Below are positions 47,867-56,606 of a stretch of 64,000 nucleotides of DNA, piece after piece. Position numbers and translations under genes: made by a program. Source of the DNA: Streptomyces xinghaiensis S187 (GTDB taxonomy: Bacteria; Actinomycetota; Actinomycetes; Streptomycetales; Streptomycetaceae); assembly GCF_000220705.2 (NCBI RefSeq), contig NZ_CP023202.1, positions 6,106,501 through 6,170,500 on the forward strand, given 5' to 3'. The notes below the pieces were generated by a model. The model worked only from the letters and a program-made list of their open reading frames with translations. It was not told the DNA's origin and made no database searches. Position 1 is the first letter of the stretch; every line of letters begins with the position of its first letter.

Positions 47867-49465
47867 ATGAATCGCAAGACTCTGGCACTGCCGGCCGCCA
47901 TCGGGTTGCTGGTGCCGGTCCTGGCCGCTTGCGGTGCCACGGGGGGATCCGCGGCGGACGACGCGATCGTCGTCGGCACCACGGAGCAGTTCGTCCTCAC
48001 CGAGGACAACCCGGCGCCCTTCGACCCCGCGCTGGCCTATGAAATGGCCTCCTGGAACGTCCTGCGCAACACCTTCCAGACGCTGATGGCCCTGCCCCGC
48101 TCCGGCAGCGAGCCGGTCCCCGAGGCGGCCACCAAATGCGGCTTCTCCGACCGGCGCAACGAGCAGTACCGCTGCACCCTGCGCGAGGGCCTGAAGTTCT
48201 CCAACGACAACCTCCTCACCGCCGAGGACGTGAAGTTCTCGGTCGAGCGGACCCTGGGGATCGAGGACCCCAACGGCCCGGTCTCCCTGATCTCGAACAT
48301 CGACCGGATCGAGACCCTCGGGGATCTGGAGGTCGTCTTCCACCTCAAGAAGCCGGACGCGACCTTCCCGTACAAGCTCGCCACCCCCGCCGCCGCGATC
48401 GTGGACTCCCAGAGCTACAAGCGGCGTGCGCTCCGCGACGGCTTCGAGGTGTCCGGCTCCGGCCCCTACACCCTGGAGACGAAGGAGAAGGACGGCTCCG
48501 TCCAGTCCCTCGTCTTCACCAAAAACCGGAACTACCAGGGCCAGCTCAAACTCCGGAACGACAAGGTCGAGCTGCGGATCCTCCAGGACTCCACGGCCAT
48601 GGAGAAGGCTCTCAAGGCCGGCGACATCGACCTGATGACCCGCAGCATGTCCCCCGAGCAGATCGCCCGGCTGGCGAAGGGCGAGGACAAGGACATCGAG
48701 CTGGTCGAGATGCCCGGCCAGGAGATCCGCTACCTCGTCTTCGACACCGAGCACCCGGTGGCCGGCCGGAAGGCCGTACGGCGCGCGGTCGCGCAGATCG
48801 TCGACCGCCAGGAACTCGCCCGCGACGTGTACGCGCGCAGCGCCGATCCGCTCTACTCCATGATCCCGAGCAGTGTCGACGCGCACGTCAACTCCTTCTT
48901 CAACCGGTACGGGGAGCCCGACGCCGACGCCGCCCGCAGGACCCTGGCCTCCGCCGGTGTCGAGACCCCGGTGAAGCTGGAGCTGGCCTACACCACGGAC
49001 CACTACGGCCCGGCCACGGCCGTGGAGTTCGAGACCCTGCAGAAGCAGCTGAACAGAACGGGTCTCTTCGACGTAACGATCAAGGGCGTTCCGTGGAAGA
49101 CGTACCGCCCCAGCCAGACGGAGGGCGAGTACGCCGTCTACGGCATGGGCTGGTTCCCGGACTTCCCCGACCCCGACAACTTCACGGCCCCGTTCTTCTC
49201 CGAGGACAACTTCCTCAACAGCCCGTACGACAACAAGGAGATCCACAGCCAGCTGATTCCGGAGACCCGGCAGCAGGCCGAACGGACCGGCGCCACCAAG
49301 AGTTTCGAGGAGATCCAGGACATCGTCGCCGAGGACGTGCCGCTGCTGCCGCTGTGGCAGGGCAAGCAGTACGTCGCGGCCCGGAACACCGTCACCGGTG
49401 TGGAGTGGGCGCTGAACTCGTCGTCGGTCCTGCAACTGTGGGAACTCGGCCGCACGGTCGGCTGA
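47867..49465 (+). CDS. ABC transporter family-5 solute-binding lipoprotein (first of tandem pair)
   Basis: The product is 532 residues. The lipoprotein signal (KTLALPAAIGLLVPVLAAC) has Cys at residue 24. The SBP_bac_5 fold follows: EQFVLTEDNPAPFDPALAYE, the hallmark CTLREGLKFSNDNLLTAEDVKFSVERTLG near 100-130, and WFPDFPDPDNFTAPFFSEDN near 430. It should bind oligopeptides or similar compounds at the outer surface. No permease or ATPase genes are adjacent, so it is an orphan and may use a distant transporter or act as a sensor. ATG 47867 follows AGGAGA. The second copy follows 63 bases later; the two proteins are clearly alike. Confidence 0.9.
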   Translation: MNRKTLALPAAIGLLVPVLAACGATGGSAADDAIVVGTTEQFVLTEDNPAPFDPALAYEMASWNVLRNTFQTLMALPRSGSEPVPEAATKCGFSDRRNEQYRCTLREGLKFSNDNLLTAEDVKFSVERTLGIEDPNGPVSLISNIDRIETLGDLEVVFHLKKPDATFPYKLATPAAAIVDSQSYKRRALRDGFEVSGSGPYTLETKEKDGSVQSLVFTKNRNYQGQLKLRNDKVELRILQDSTAMEKALKAGDIDLMTRSMSPEQIARLAKGEDKDIELVEMPGQEIRYLVFDTEHPVAGRKAVRRAVAQIVDRQELARDVYARSADPLYSMIPSSVDAHVNSFFNRYGEPDADAARRTLASAGVETPVKLELAYTTDHYGPATAVEFETLQKQLNRTGLFDVTIKGVPWKTYRPSQTEGEYAVYGMGWFPDFPDPDNFTAPFFSEDNFLNSPYDNKEIHSQLIPETRQQAERTGATKSFEEIQDIVAEDVPLLPLWQGKQYVAARNTVTGVEWALNSSSVLQLWELGRTVG

Positions 49466-49528
49466 CCTGACCAGTCGTGGCACCGACGGGGGCCGGTGCC
49501 GATCGAGAAGAGTGTGAGGAATGTGCGC

Positions 49529-51112
49529 GTGAGGATACGTCATCACCTGTTCGCGGTCCCCATCGCGATGGGGCTGCTGGCCGGTTGCGGCGGGGGGGAC
49601 GCCGACTCGGCCGGCACGGGTGAGCCGATCGTCATGGGAATGACGGACGAGATCGCGGCGACCGACCCGGCCTCCGGCTACGACCCCGGCTCCTGGCTGC
49701 TGTTCAACAACGTCTTCCAGTCCCTGATGAGCTTCCCCCGGGGCGGTACGACACCGCAGCCCGAGGCGGCCGAGCGCTGCGGCTTCGACGACGGAGCCAG
49801 CAAGGTCTACCGCTGCGAGCTCAAGGACGGGCTCACGTTCAGCAACGGCAACAGCCTGACCTCCGAGGACGTGGCGTTCTCCTTCCGCCGGACGCTGAAG
49901 ATCAACGACGAGAACGGCCCGGCCGTCATGCTGACGTCGATCGACAAGGTCGAGACCCCGGACAAGAAGACCGTCGTCTTCAAGCTCAAGTTCCCCGACG
50001 CGACCTTCCCCATGAAGATCGCCTCCGGCGCCGGCTCGATCGTGGACCACCGCGAGTACGAGATGGACAAGCTCCGCACCGACGGCAAGGCCATCGGCTC
50101 GGGTGTCTACAAGCTCGACTCCTACACGCCGGAGAGCGAGGCGAAGTTCTCCGTCAACCCGGACTACAAGGGCCCCGCCAAGGTCAAGAACTCCGGCATG
50201 ACGATGAAGCTCTTCAACGGCGACCAGCCGGCCCTGAAGAGCGCCCTGCAGGAGGGCGAGGTCGACCTCGCCTACCGCGGTCTCTCCATCAAGGACATCA
50301 ACGAGCTGGAGACCGCCACGACCGACGAGAAGAACGGCCTGGAGGTCATCGAGGGCACCAGTGCCGAGGTCCAGCACCTGGTCTTCAACGTCGACGACCC
50401 GGTCATCGGCAAGGAGGGGGTGCGCAAGGCCATCGCCTATCTCGTCGACCGCAGCGCCCTGGTCCGCGACGTCTACAAGTACACCGCCAAGCCGCTGTAC
50501 TCGATCGTCCCGGCGGGCATCACCAGCCACAACACGGCCTTCTTCGACGTCTACGGCGACCGTCCGCAGCGGGACAAGGCCGAGGAGGCCCTCCGCGAGG
50601 AGGGCATCACCGGCCGGCTCAAGGTCACGCTCTGGGCCACCCCCACCCGCTACGGCCCCGGCACCGTCCCCGGATTCCAGAAGCTCGCCCAGCAGCTCAA
50701 CGCCAGCGGGCTGTTCGACGCCGATGTGAAGAGCGTCGAACTGGACGAGTACGAAGAGGGCATCAAGAACGGCGACTACGGCATCTACGTCAAGGGCTGG
50801 GTGCCCGACTACCCGGACCCGGACAACTTCACCGCGCCGTTCTTCGGCGAGGGCAACGTCCTCTCCAACAACTACGAGTCCAAGCGCATCGTGAAGCAGC
50901 TCATCCCGAGCACCGCCGCGGAGGCCAACCGGGCCGCGACCGCCGCGAACTTCGGCGAACTGCAGGACATCGTCGCCGAGGAACTGCCGGTGCTGCCGCT
51001 CTGGCAGGGCAAACAGTACGCCGTGGCGCACCAGGACGTCGCCGGCCTGGAGTGGTCGCTGGACGCCTCGACCGTCTTCCGCTTCTGGGAGATCAGCAAG
51101 ATCCAGGACTGA
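49529..51112 (+). CDS. ABC transporter family-5 solute-binding lipoprotein (second of tandem pair)
   Basis: The product is 527 residues from GTG 49529. The signal RIRHHLFAVPIAMGLLAGC has a short N-region and Cys near residue 20, the expected lipobox. The mature part repeats the pattern of the upstream protein: CELKDGLTFSNGNSLTSEDVAFSFRRTLK, AYLVDRSALVRDVY, and WVPDYPDPDNFTAPFFGEGN. GTG 49496 and 49523 are in frame too; GAGGA at 49516-49520 is 8 nt from 49529 and best explains that start. It ends 84 bases before the convergent response-regulator gene. The pair looks like an old duplication whose members drifted to different ligands. Confidence 0.88.
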   Translation: MRIRHHLFAVPIAMGLLAGCGGGDADSAGTGEPIVMGMTDEIAATDPASGYDPGSWLLFNNVFQSLMSFPRGGTTPQPEAAERCGFDDGASKVYRCELKDGLTFSNGNSLTSEDVAFSFRRTLKINDENGPAVMLTSIDKVETPDKKTVVFKLKFPDATFPMKIASGAGSIVDHREYEMDKLRTDGKAIGSGVYKLDSYTPESEAKFSVNPDYKGPAKVKNSGMTMKLFNGDQPALKSALQEGEVDLAYRGLSIKDINELETATTDEKNGLEVIEGTSAEVQHLVFNVDDPVIGKEGVRKAIAYLVDRSALVRDVYKYTAKPLYSIVPAGITSHNTAFFDVYGDRPQRDKAEEALREEGITGRLKVTLWATPTRYGPGTVPGFQKLAQQLNASGLFDADVKSVELDEYEEGIKNGDYGIYVKGWVPDYPDPDNFTAPFFGEGNVLSNNYESKRIVKQLIPSTAAEANRAATAANFGELQDIVAEELPVLPLWQGKQYAVAHQDVAGLEWSLDASTVFRFWEISKIQD

Positions 51113-51150
51113 CCGCGGCGCCCCGCCGCACCACCCGGCCCGATGCGCAG

Positions 51151-51182
51151 GAGAGGCCGGCCCGAACCCGGGCCGGCCTCTC
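51151..51182. terminator. Bidirectional terminator between solute-binding gene and response regulator
   Basis: A 14-bp perfect stem, 51151-51164 with 51169-51182 and an AACC loop, lies between the convergent stop codons. Confidence 0.88.
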
Positions 51183-51196
51183 TCCGCGCGGGCCGC

Positions 51197-51868
51197 TCAC
51201 CCGGCGCCGGGCCGCACCAGTCCGCTCTCGTAGGCGTAGACCGCCGCCTGCACCCGGTCCCGCAGGCCGAGCTTCGTCAGCACATGCCCCACATGGGTCT
51301 TGACCGTGGTCTCGCTAACGAAGAGATCGGCCGCGATCTCCGCGTTGGAGAGCCCCTTCGCGACCAGCTTCAGCACCTCGACCTCGCGGTCGGTCAGGGT
51401 GTGCAGCGTGTCGGGCACCGGCTCCTCGCCCGAGGGCAGCTTCGCCGCGTACTTGTCGAGCAGCCGGCGGGTGATGCTCGGCGCCAGCATGGCCTCGCCC
51501 GAGGCGACCACCCGGATCGCCTGCACCAGCTCCTGGGCGGGGGCGTCCTTGAGGAGGAAGCCGCTCGCCCCGGCGCGGAGCGCCTCGACCACGTACTCGT
51601 CGAGGTCGAACGTGGTCAGGACCAGCACCTTCGCCGGCCCGTCCCGCCCCGGGCCGGTGATCTGCCGGGTGGCCTCGACCCCGTCCATCCGGGGCATCCG
51701 GATGTCCATCAGCACCACATCCGGTTGCAGGGCCCGGACCTGGTCCAGGGCCTGCAGCCCGTCACCGGCCTCACCGACGACGGCGATGTCCTGTTCCGCC
51801 TCCAGGATCATCCGGAAACCGGTGCGCAACAGCGGCTGGTCGTCGACCAGGAGGACACGGATGGCCAC
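51197..51868 (-). CDS. NarL/LuxR-family response regulator
   Basis: The product is 223 residues. The receiver domain has the acidic pair in VLLVDDQPL, the phospho-acceptor Asp in VVLMDIRMP (near residue 55), the Thr in VLTTFD and the Lys in FLLKDA. A LuxR-type helix-turn-helix follows (LTDREVEVLKLVAKGLSNAEIAADLFVSETTVKTHV). The partner histidine kinase is not in the neighbourhood, so it is an orphan here. GTG 51868 has AAGGAG 7 nt upstream. The gene downstream of the convergent solute-binding proteins could be a target, but this is guesswork. Confidence 0.93.
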   Translation of the reverse strand: MAIRVLLVDDQPLLRTGFRMILEAEQDIAVVGEAGDGLQALDQVRALQPDVVLMDIRMPRMDGVEATRQITGPGRDGPAKVLVLTTFDLDEYVVEALRAGASGFLLKDAPAQELVQAIRVVASGEAMLAPSITRRLLDKYAAKLPSGEEPVPDTLHTLTDREVEVLKLVAKGLSNAEIAADLFVSETTVKTHVGHVLTKLGLRDRVQAAVYAYESGLVRPGAG

Positions 51869-51883
51869 AACAGGACTCCTTCG

Positions 51884-52858
51884 CTAGACGCCGCCCATTC
51901 TGCCCTGGCCGGGTACCCGCGGGCCGCCCGGTTCCCCGGACGGGGCCGCCACGGGCAGCAGCGGGTAGGGCGGGGGCGTACCGCCGAACTCCGGGCACAC
52001 CGCCCGGTGGTCGCACCAGTCGCACAGCCGGTTCCGCCGGGGACGCCAGTCCCCGGAGTCCGTGGCCCGGCGGATGGCGTCCCACAGAGCCAGCAGCTTC
52101 CGCTCGGTGGCCCGCAGGTCCTCCTCGGCCGGGTCGTACGTCAGGACGTCCCCGCTGCCGAGATAGACCAGCTGCAGCCGGCGCGGCACCGTGCCCCGCA
52201 GCCGCCAGAGGACCAGCGCGTAGAACTTCATCTGGAACAGCGGTCCCGCCGCGTACTCCGGGCGCGGGGCCTTCCCCGTCTTGTAGTCGACGATCCGCAC
52301 GTCACCACTCGGCGCGACGTCCACCCGGTCGATGATGCCGCGCAGCCGGAGCCCGGAGTCCAGCGTGGTCTCCACGAACAGCTCCCGCTCCGCCGGTTCC
52401 AGCCGGGCCGGGTCCTCCAGCGTGAACCACCGCTCCACCAGCCGCTCCGCCTCGGCGAGCCACCCGGCCAGGCGCGCGGGGTCCGCGGACCCGCCGTCCC
52501 CCTCGCCGTCCTCCGCCCCGTCCTCCCGGAACAGCCCGGCCAGCTCCGGCCGCGCCGTCAGCAGCCGCTCCCACTCGCCGGGTACCAGCGCCCGGGCCCG
52601 CGGCGCCGTCCGCTCCGCCGCGGGGGCGTCGAACAGCCGCTCCAGCACCGCGTGGACCAGCGTCCCGCGGGCGGCCGCCTCGCTGGGCTTCTCCGGCAGC
52701 CTGTCGATCACCCGGAAGCGGTAGAGCAGCGGGCAGGTCATGAAGTCGGCGGCGCGCGACGGCGACAGCGACGCCGGCGGCGCGGCCGCCGCTCCGCGCC
52801 CGCGGCCGGTCCTCCGGCCGCCGCGTCCGCCGTCCGCGTGCTCGGTGCTGGTGTCCAT
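51884..52858 (-). CDS. RecB-family exonuclease (Cas4/PD-(D/E)XK type) with Fe-S motif
   Basis: The product is 324 residues. Residues about 35-60 hold LSPSRAADFMTCPLLYRFRVIDRLPEK with a first Cys. The nuclease core includes GTLVHAVLERLF, then DVRIVDYKTGKAP with the catalytic Asp and Lys. The end, RNRLCDWCDHRAVCPEF, has three Cys. Together four Cys likely bind a 4Fe-4S cluster, as in AddB/RecB-type nucleases and Cas4. It is a single-strand DNA nuclease candidate. In Streptomyces the gene stands next to the site-2 protease and the proteasome locus, as here, and is divergent from the former. ATG 52858 is the first good start of the family. Confidence 0.85.
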   Translation of the reverse strand: MDTSTEHADGGRGGRRTGRGRGAAAAPPASLSPSRAADFMTCPLLYRFRVIDRLPEKPSEAAARGTLVHAVLERLFDAPAAERTAPRARALVPGEWERLLTARPELAGLFREDGAEDGEGDGGSADPARLAGWLAEAERLVERWFTLEDPARLEPAERELFVETTLDSGLRLRGIIDRVDVAPSGDVRIVDYKTGKAPRPEYAAGPLFQMKFYALVLWRLRGTVPRRLQLVYLGSGDVLTYDPAEEDLRATERKLLALWDAIRRATDSGDWRPRRNRLCDWCDHRAVCPEFGGTPPPYPLLPVAAPSGEPGGPRVPGQGRMGGV

Positions 52859-52983
52859 GGCGTACGACCCTATGGCCCGGGACCGACACCGGTCCGCATA
52901 CCATCGACGGCAGACCTCCTCGGGCCGCCCGTTCGCGGGACCGGACGACCGCGGCGCGGGGGAACGAGCGACGAAGGGACACC

Positions 52984-54219
52984 GTGGACGAGAGCGGCGA
53001 GAGCGGGAAGCCGCAGTCCGGCGGCGGGGGAGCGGCGGGCGGCGACGGCGAGCCGAAGCGGCCGCGCGGAACGGGGGGCGGCATCCTCATGGGCCGCCCG
53101 TTCGGGGTGCCCGTCTACGTCGCCCCCAGCTGGTTCCTGGTGGCCGCCCTGATCACCTGGGTCTTCGGCGAGCAGCTCGAACGGGTGCTGCCCGAACTCG
53201 GCAGCCTCCGCTACCTCGTCTCGCTCTTCTTCGCCGTCGCCTTCTACGGGTCCGTGCTCGTCCACGAACTGGCGCACACCGTCGTCGCGCTCCACTACAA
53301 GCTGCCGGTCCGCCGCATCCAGCTGCAGTTCTTCGGCGGGGTGTCGGAGATCGAGAAGGAGTCCGAGACCCCGGGCCGGGAGTTCGTGCTCGCCTTCGTC
53401 GGCCCGCTGCTCTCCCTCGCCCTCGCCGGGGTCTTCTACCTCGGCATGTACGCCGTCGAGCCCGGCACCGTCCCCGGCGTGCTGCTGGCCGGCCTGATGA
53501 TCTCCAATCTGATCGTTGCCGTCTTCAACCTGTTGCCCGGACTCCCCCTGGACGGCGGCCGGATGCTCCGCGCCGTGGTCTGGCGGATCACCGGCAGGCC
53601 GATGACCGGCACCGTGGCCGCCGCCTGGACCGGCCGGGCCCTCGCGGTCGCCGTGCTGGTCGGCCTGCCGCTGCTCACCCACTCCGGCAGCCTCGGCAAC
53701 CCCCCGGAGGACATCGGCGGGGTCGACACCATCACCGACGCGCTGCTCGCGGCCATCCTCGCGGCGATCATCTGGACCGGCGCCGGCAACAGCCTGCGCA
53801 TGGCCCGGCTCCGCGAGCGCCTCCCCGAGCTCCGGGCCCGCAACCTCACCCGGCGCGCGGTCCCCGTCACGGCCGACACCCCGCTCTCCGAGGCGCTGCG
53901 CCGCGCGAACGAGGCGGGGGCCCGGGCCCTCGTGGTGGTCGACGGCCAGGGCGAGCCCACGGCCCTCGTCCGCGAGGCCGCGATCGCCGGGGTGCCCGAG
54001 CACCGCCGCCCCTGGATCGCCGTCGGCGGCCTCGCCCAGGACCTCAAGCCCGGCCTGCGGGTCTCGGCGGACCTCGCCGGGGAGGACCTCCTGGAGACAC
54101 TGCGGGCCACGCCCGCCACCGAGTACCTGGTCGTCGAGGAGACCGGCGAGGTCTACGGCGTCCTCTCCACCGCCGACGTCGAACGCGCCTTCGTCTCGGC
54201 GATGGCCCGCAACCCCTGA
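52984..54219 (+). CDS. Site-2 protease family protein (M50) with CBS domains
   Basis: The product is 411 residues. After a Gly-rich cytoplasmic N-terminus come several membrane helices, with the zinc motif LVHELAHTVVAL (HExxH) in helix 2 and the third ligand in FNLLPGLPLDGGRML. The C-terminal about 130 residues (VPVTADTPLSEALRRANEAGARALVVVD ...) carry two CBS domains which may sense nucleotides. It cuts transmembrane peptides within the membrane, usually anti-sigma factors or signal-peptide remnants. The substrate here is not known. GTG 52984 is preceded by AAGGGA. It lies before trmI and the proteasome genes, as in other actinobacteria. Confidence 0.9.
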   Translation: MDESGESGKPQSGGGGAAGGDGEPKRPRGTGGGILMGRPFGVPVYVAPSWFLVAALITWVFGEQLERVLPELGSLRYLVSLFFAVAFYGSVLVHELAHTVVALHYKLPVRRIQLQFFGGVSEIEKESETPGREFVLAFVGPLLSLALAGVFYLGMYAVEPGTVPGVLLAGLMISNLIVAVFNLLPGLPLDGGRMLRAVVWRITGRPMTGTVAAAWTGRALAVAVLVGLPLLTHSGSLGNPPEDIGGVDTITDALLAAILAAIIWTGAGNSLRMARLRERLPELRARNLTRRAVPVTADTPLSEALRRANEAGARALVVVDGQGEPTALVREAAIAGVPEHRRPWIAVGGLAQDLKPGLRVSADLAGEDLLETLRATPATEYLVVEETGEVYGVLSTADVERAFVSAMARNP

Positions 54220-54298
54220 CCCGCCCGGCGCCCGCGGCCGCCGGCGCGGGCCCGCCGCCCGCCGCACCGCCGTGGCGGGACGGCCCCGTGCCGACCGG

Positions 54299-54304
54299 TA
54301 GGCT
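54299..54304 (+). promoter_or_regulatory. -10 hexamer for leaderless trmI mRNA
   Basis: TAGGCT ends 6 nt before ATG 54311, with no Shine-Dalgarno. It shares spacing with the phosphatase, mshC and pafA starts. Confidence 0.5.
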
Positions 54305-54310
54305 GGTCAC

Positions 54311-55219
54311 ATGTCCGAACCGACCGGTGCCGCCCGCCGCCGCGGGCCCTTCAAGGTCGGGGACCAGGTCCAGCTCACCGACCCCAAGGGACGCCACTAC
54401 ACGTTCACGCTCGAAGCCGGGAAGAGCTTCCACACCCACAAGGGTGCCTTCCCGCACGACGAGCTGATCGGCGCTCCCGAGGGCAGTGTTGTCCGTACCA
54501 CCGGGAACGTCGCGTACCTCGCGCTGCGCCCGCTGCTCCCCGACTACGTCCTGTCCATGCCCCGCGGAGCCGCCGTGGTCTACCCCAAGGACGCGGGGCA
54601 GATCCTGGCGATGGCCGACATCTTCCCCGGCGCCCGCGTCGTCGAGGCCGGAGTCGGCTCCGGCTCCCTCAGCACCTTCCTGCTGCGCGCCATCGGCGAC
54701 CAGGGCATGCTGCACTCCTACGAGCGCCGCGCGGACTTCGCCGAGATCGCCGCCGAGAACGTCCGCCGCTACTTCGGCGGCGAGCACCCGGCCTGGCGGC
54801 TCACGGTCGGCGACCTCCAGGACAACCTCTCCGACACCGAGGTCGACCGGGTCATCCTCGACATGCTCGCCCCCTGGGAGTGCCTGGACGCCGTCTCCAA
54901 GGCCCTGGTACCCGGCGGCATCCTCTGCGGTTACGTGGCCACCACCACCCAGCTCGCCCGGACCGTCGAGGCGATCCGGGAGCACGGCACCTTCAACGAG
55001 CCGACCGCCTGGGAGACCATGGTCCGCACCTGGCACGTGGAGGGCCTCGCGGTCCGCCCCGACCACCGCATGATCGGCCACACCGGCTTTCTGCTCACCG
55101 CCCGCCGCCTCGCGGACGGCGTGGAGCCCCCGCTGCGCCGCCGCCGCCCCGCCAAGGGCGCGTACGGCGAGGACTACACCGGCCCGGGCTCGTCCAGTGG
55201 CGGCGCCGGCCGCGGCTGA
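54311..55219 (+). CDS. trmI: tRNA (adenine-58-N1)-methyltransferase TrmI
   Basis: The product is 302 residues of the class I SAM methyltransferase type. The N-terminal beta domain (FKVGDQVQLTDPKGRHYTF...) is followed by the SAM loop VVEAGVGSGSLSTFLLRAIG near 115 and the catalytic VILDMLAPWECLD near 190. It methylates N1 of A58 in the T loop of tRNA, an RNA-stabilising change; the enzyme is a tetramer in M. tuberculosis and thermophiles. The start ATG 54311 has TAGGCT 6 nt upstream and no ribosome site. Its neighbourhood with arc is conserved in actinobacteria. A terminator follows at 55248-55288. Confidence 0.95.
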   Translation: MSEPTGAARRRGPFKVGDQVQLTDPKGRHYTFTLEAGKSFHTHKGAFPHDELIGAPEGSVVRTTGNVAYLALRPLLPDYVLSMPRGAAVVYPKDAGQILAMADIFPGARVVEAGVGSGSLSTFLLRAIGDQGMLHSYERRADFAEIAAENVRRYFGGEHPAWRLTVGDLQDNLSDTEVDRVILDMLAPWECLDAVSKALVPGGILCGYVATTTQLARTVEAIREHGTFNEPTAWETMVRTWHVEGLAVRPDHRMIGHTGFLLTARRLADGVEPPLRRRRPAKGAYGEDYTGPGSSSGGAGRG

Positions 55220-55247
55220 CGCCCCACCCCCCGCCCCGACGACACCC

Positions 55248-55288
55248 CTCCGCCGCCCGCTTCCCACCGGGAAGACCGGGCGGCGGAG
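55248..55288 (+). terminator. Terminator of trmI
   Basis: A 12-bp perfect stem, 55248-55259 with 55277-55288, is followed by TCTTGGGT. It lies 29 bases after the stop codon. Confidence 0.75.
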
Positions 55289-55410
55289 TCTTGGGTAAAC
55301 CTTTGGCCACGCTTAACGGCGTGCTGTGGCCCCGCCGTTCCCGGCCGGTGTGAGATATGGCACGATGCAGGCCATCCCCATCCGCTCCGGATTCCAGGAG
55401 ACACAAGCGC

Positions 55411-56037
55411 GTGCAGGCCCCGGCATGCCCTCAGCCGTCAGCGCCCCCGTCCTCGAAGCCCACCGCGGAGCTTCCGCACACGCGGACCCGGCCGGTGCAC
55501 TGGCTCACCACGGCCACGGCCCTCGCCGCCGTCCTGGGAGCCGCCGCCCTCGTCCAGCCGCCGGACGCCACCGCCACCCCGCCGGTCGCCGCCCGGCAGG
55601 CGGCGGGTGAGCCCGCCGCCGGCGAGCCCGCGGCCGCCCCCGACGCGAAGGCCGCCGACTACCCCCTGGAGTGCGGCGGCGGGGAGACGGAGGTGGTCGA
55701 CGAGGGCTCCGCCGATCTCGACGGGGACGGCCGCCCGGAGACCGCCGCGGTCGTCCGCTGCGCGGCCGGCATGGGCACGCCCCCGCACGGCGTGTACGTC
55801 CTCGGCTCCGGCTCCGGCGGCGGGGCTCCCCGGCTGCTGGAGACCCTCGTGGACCCGGCGGAGAAGATGAACATCACCGACTTCGCGGTCGGCGGCGGAG
55901 AGATCTCCGCGACCCTGCTCGGCTACTCCGCCCCCGACGTTCCCCGCTGCTGTCCGGATCTGGAGCGGAAGGTCGCCTGGCACTGGCGCGACGGGAAGTT
56001 CCGGCTGACCGCCCTGCCCGTTCCCGGAAGTGTGTGA
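55411..56037 (+). CDS. Secreted or membrane-anchored protein of unknown function
   Basis: The product is 208 residues. A 40-residue N-region rich in Pro/Ser/Arg precedes one hydrophobic segment (HWLTTATALAAVLGAAALVQPP). After an Ala/Pro-rich linker comes a domain with DLDGDGRPETAAVVRC, a calcium-loop-like DxDxDG motif of the FG-GAP/EF type, and several Cys (LECGGG, VVRCAAG, PRCCPDL). I do not recognise a family. GTG 55411 has AGGAGA 9 nt upstream; an ATG at 55357 in the same frame has none. It converges on the ferredoxin gene with only 4 bases between stop codons. Confidence 0.65.
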   Translation: MQAPACPQPSAPPSSKPTAELPHTRTRPVHWLTTATALAAVLGAAALVQPPDATATPPVAARQAAGEPAAGEPAAAPDAKAADYPLECGGGETEVVDEGSADLDGDGRPETAAVVRCAAGMGTPPHGVYVLGSGSGGGAPRLLETLVDPAEKMNITDFAVGGGEISATLLGYSAPDVPRCCPDLERKVAWHWRDGKFRLTALPVPGSV

Positions 56038-56041
56038 CCGG

Positions 56042-56365
56042 TCACTCAGCGTCAGGGCCGTACAACTCAACCTTGTCCGAAATCCGCCGTACGTGAATAC
56101 AGTCGCCCGGGCATTCCTTGGCGGAATCGACCACTTCGCGGAGGAGCGGCAGCGGCACGCGCGTGGTGGCACCGGCCTCCGTGAGCAGCTCGTCGCCGGA
56201 GTCCTTCACATAAGCGAGCCCGTCGATGTCGAGTTCGAAGACTTCGGGCGCGTACTGGGCGCAGATGCCGTCGCCGGTGCACAGATCCTGGTCGATCCAG
56301 ACCTCCAGCTCCGGCTGAGTCGTGTCCGCCGCGGTCTCGGCGGCCGTCTCTTCCTGCACGCTCAT
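56042..56365 (-). CDS. Ferredoxin (3Fe-4S or 4Fe-4S, single cluster)
   Basis: The product is 107 residues. A disordered acidic N-terminus is followed by VWIDQDLCTGDGICAQYAPEVFELDIDGLAY and VVDSAKECPGDCIHV. The pattern C-x5-C ... C-P-x2-C fits one iron-sulfur cluster, like ferredoxins serving actinomycete P450s; the C-x5-C spacing favours a 3Fe-4S cluster. It carries electrons from a reductase. Its place beside the proteasome genes is conserved in Streptomyces, without a known link. ATG 56365 is chosen over the frame start at 56440, because homologues begin near M-S-V-Q. Confidence 0.88.
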   Translation of the reverse strand: MSVQEETAAETAADTTQPELEVWIDQDLCTGDGICAQYAPEVFELDIDGLAYVKDSGDELLTEAGATTRVPLPLLREVVDSAKECPGDCIHVRRISDKVELYGPDAE

Positions 56366-56606
56366 CTTGTCTGCCGTTCCCTGCGTCGGTGAATCAATTG
56401 AAGCCAGCTCTGACGGGTGTTGACCGTCCCGACGATACAACCGGCTGCTTCCGGATGCCGCCGGGTGGGTATTCCCTGGCGAGAGGGAGTACGCAAGGGT
56501 GAAGATCGGACACGCCCCTACCGTCTTTGTGATCTAGGGGTTTCAACCTGCACCGGCCCAGGTAGGGTCAGGAAGCGTCCAGCTCCCCTTGGAGGAGGTG
56601 AGGACC

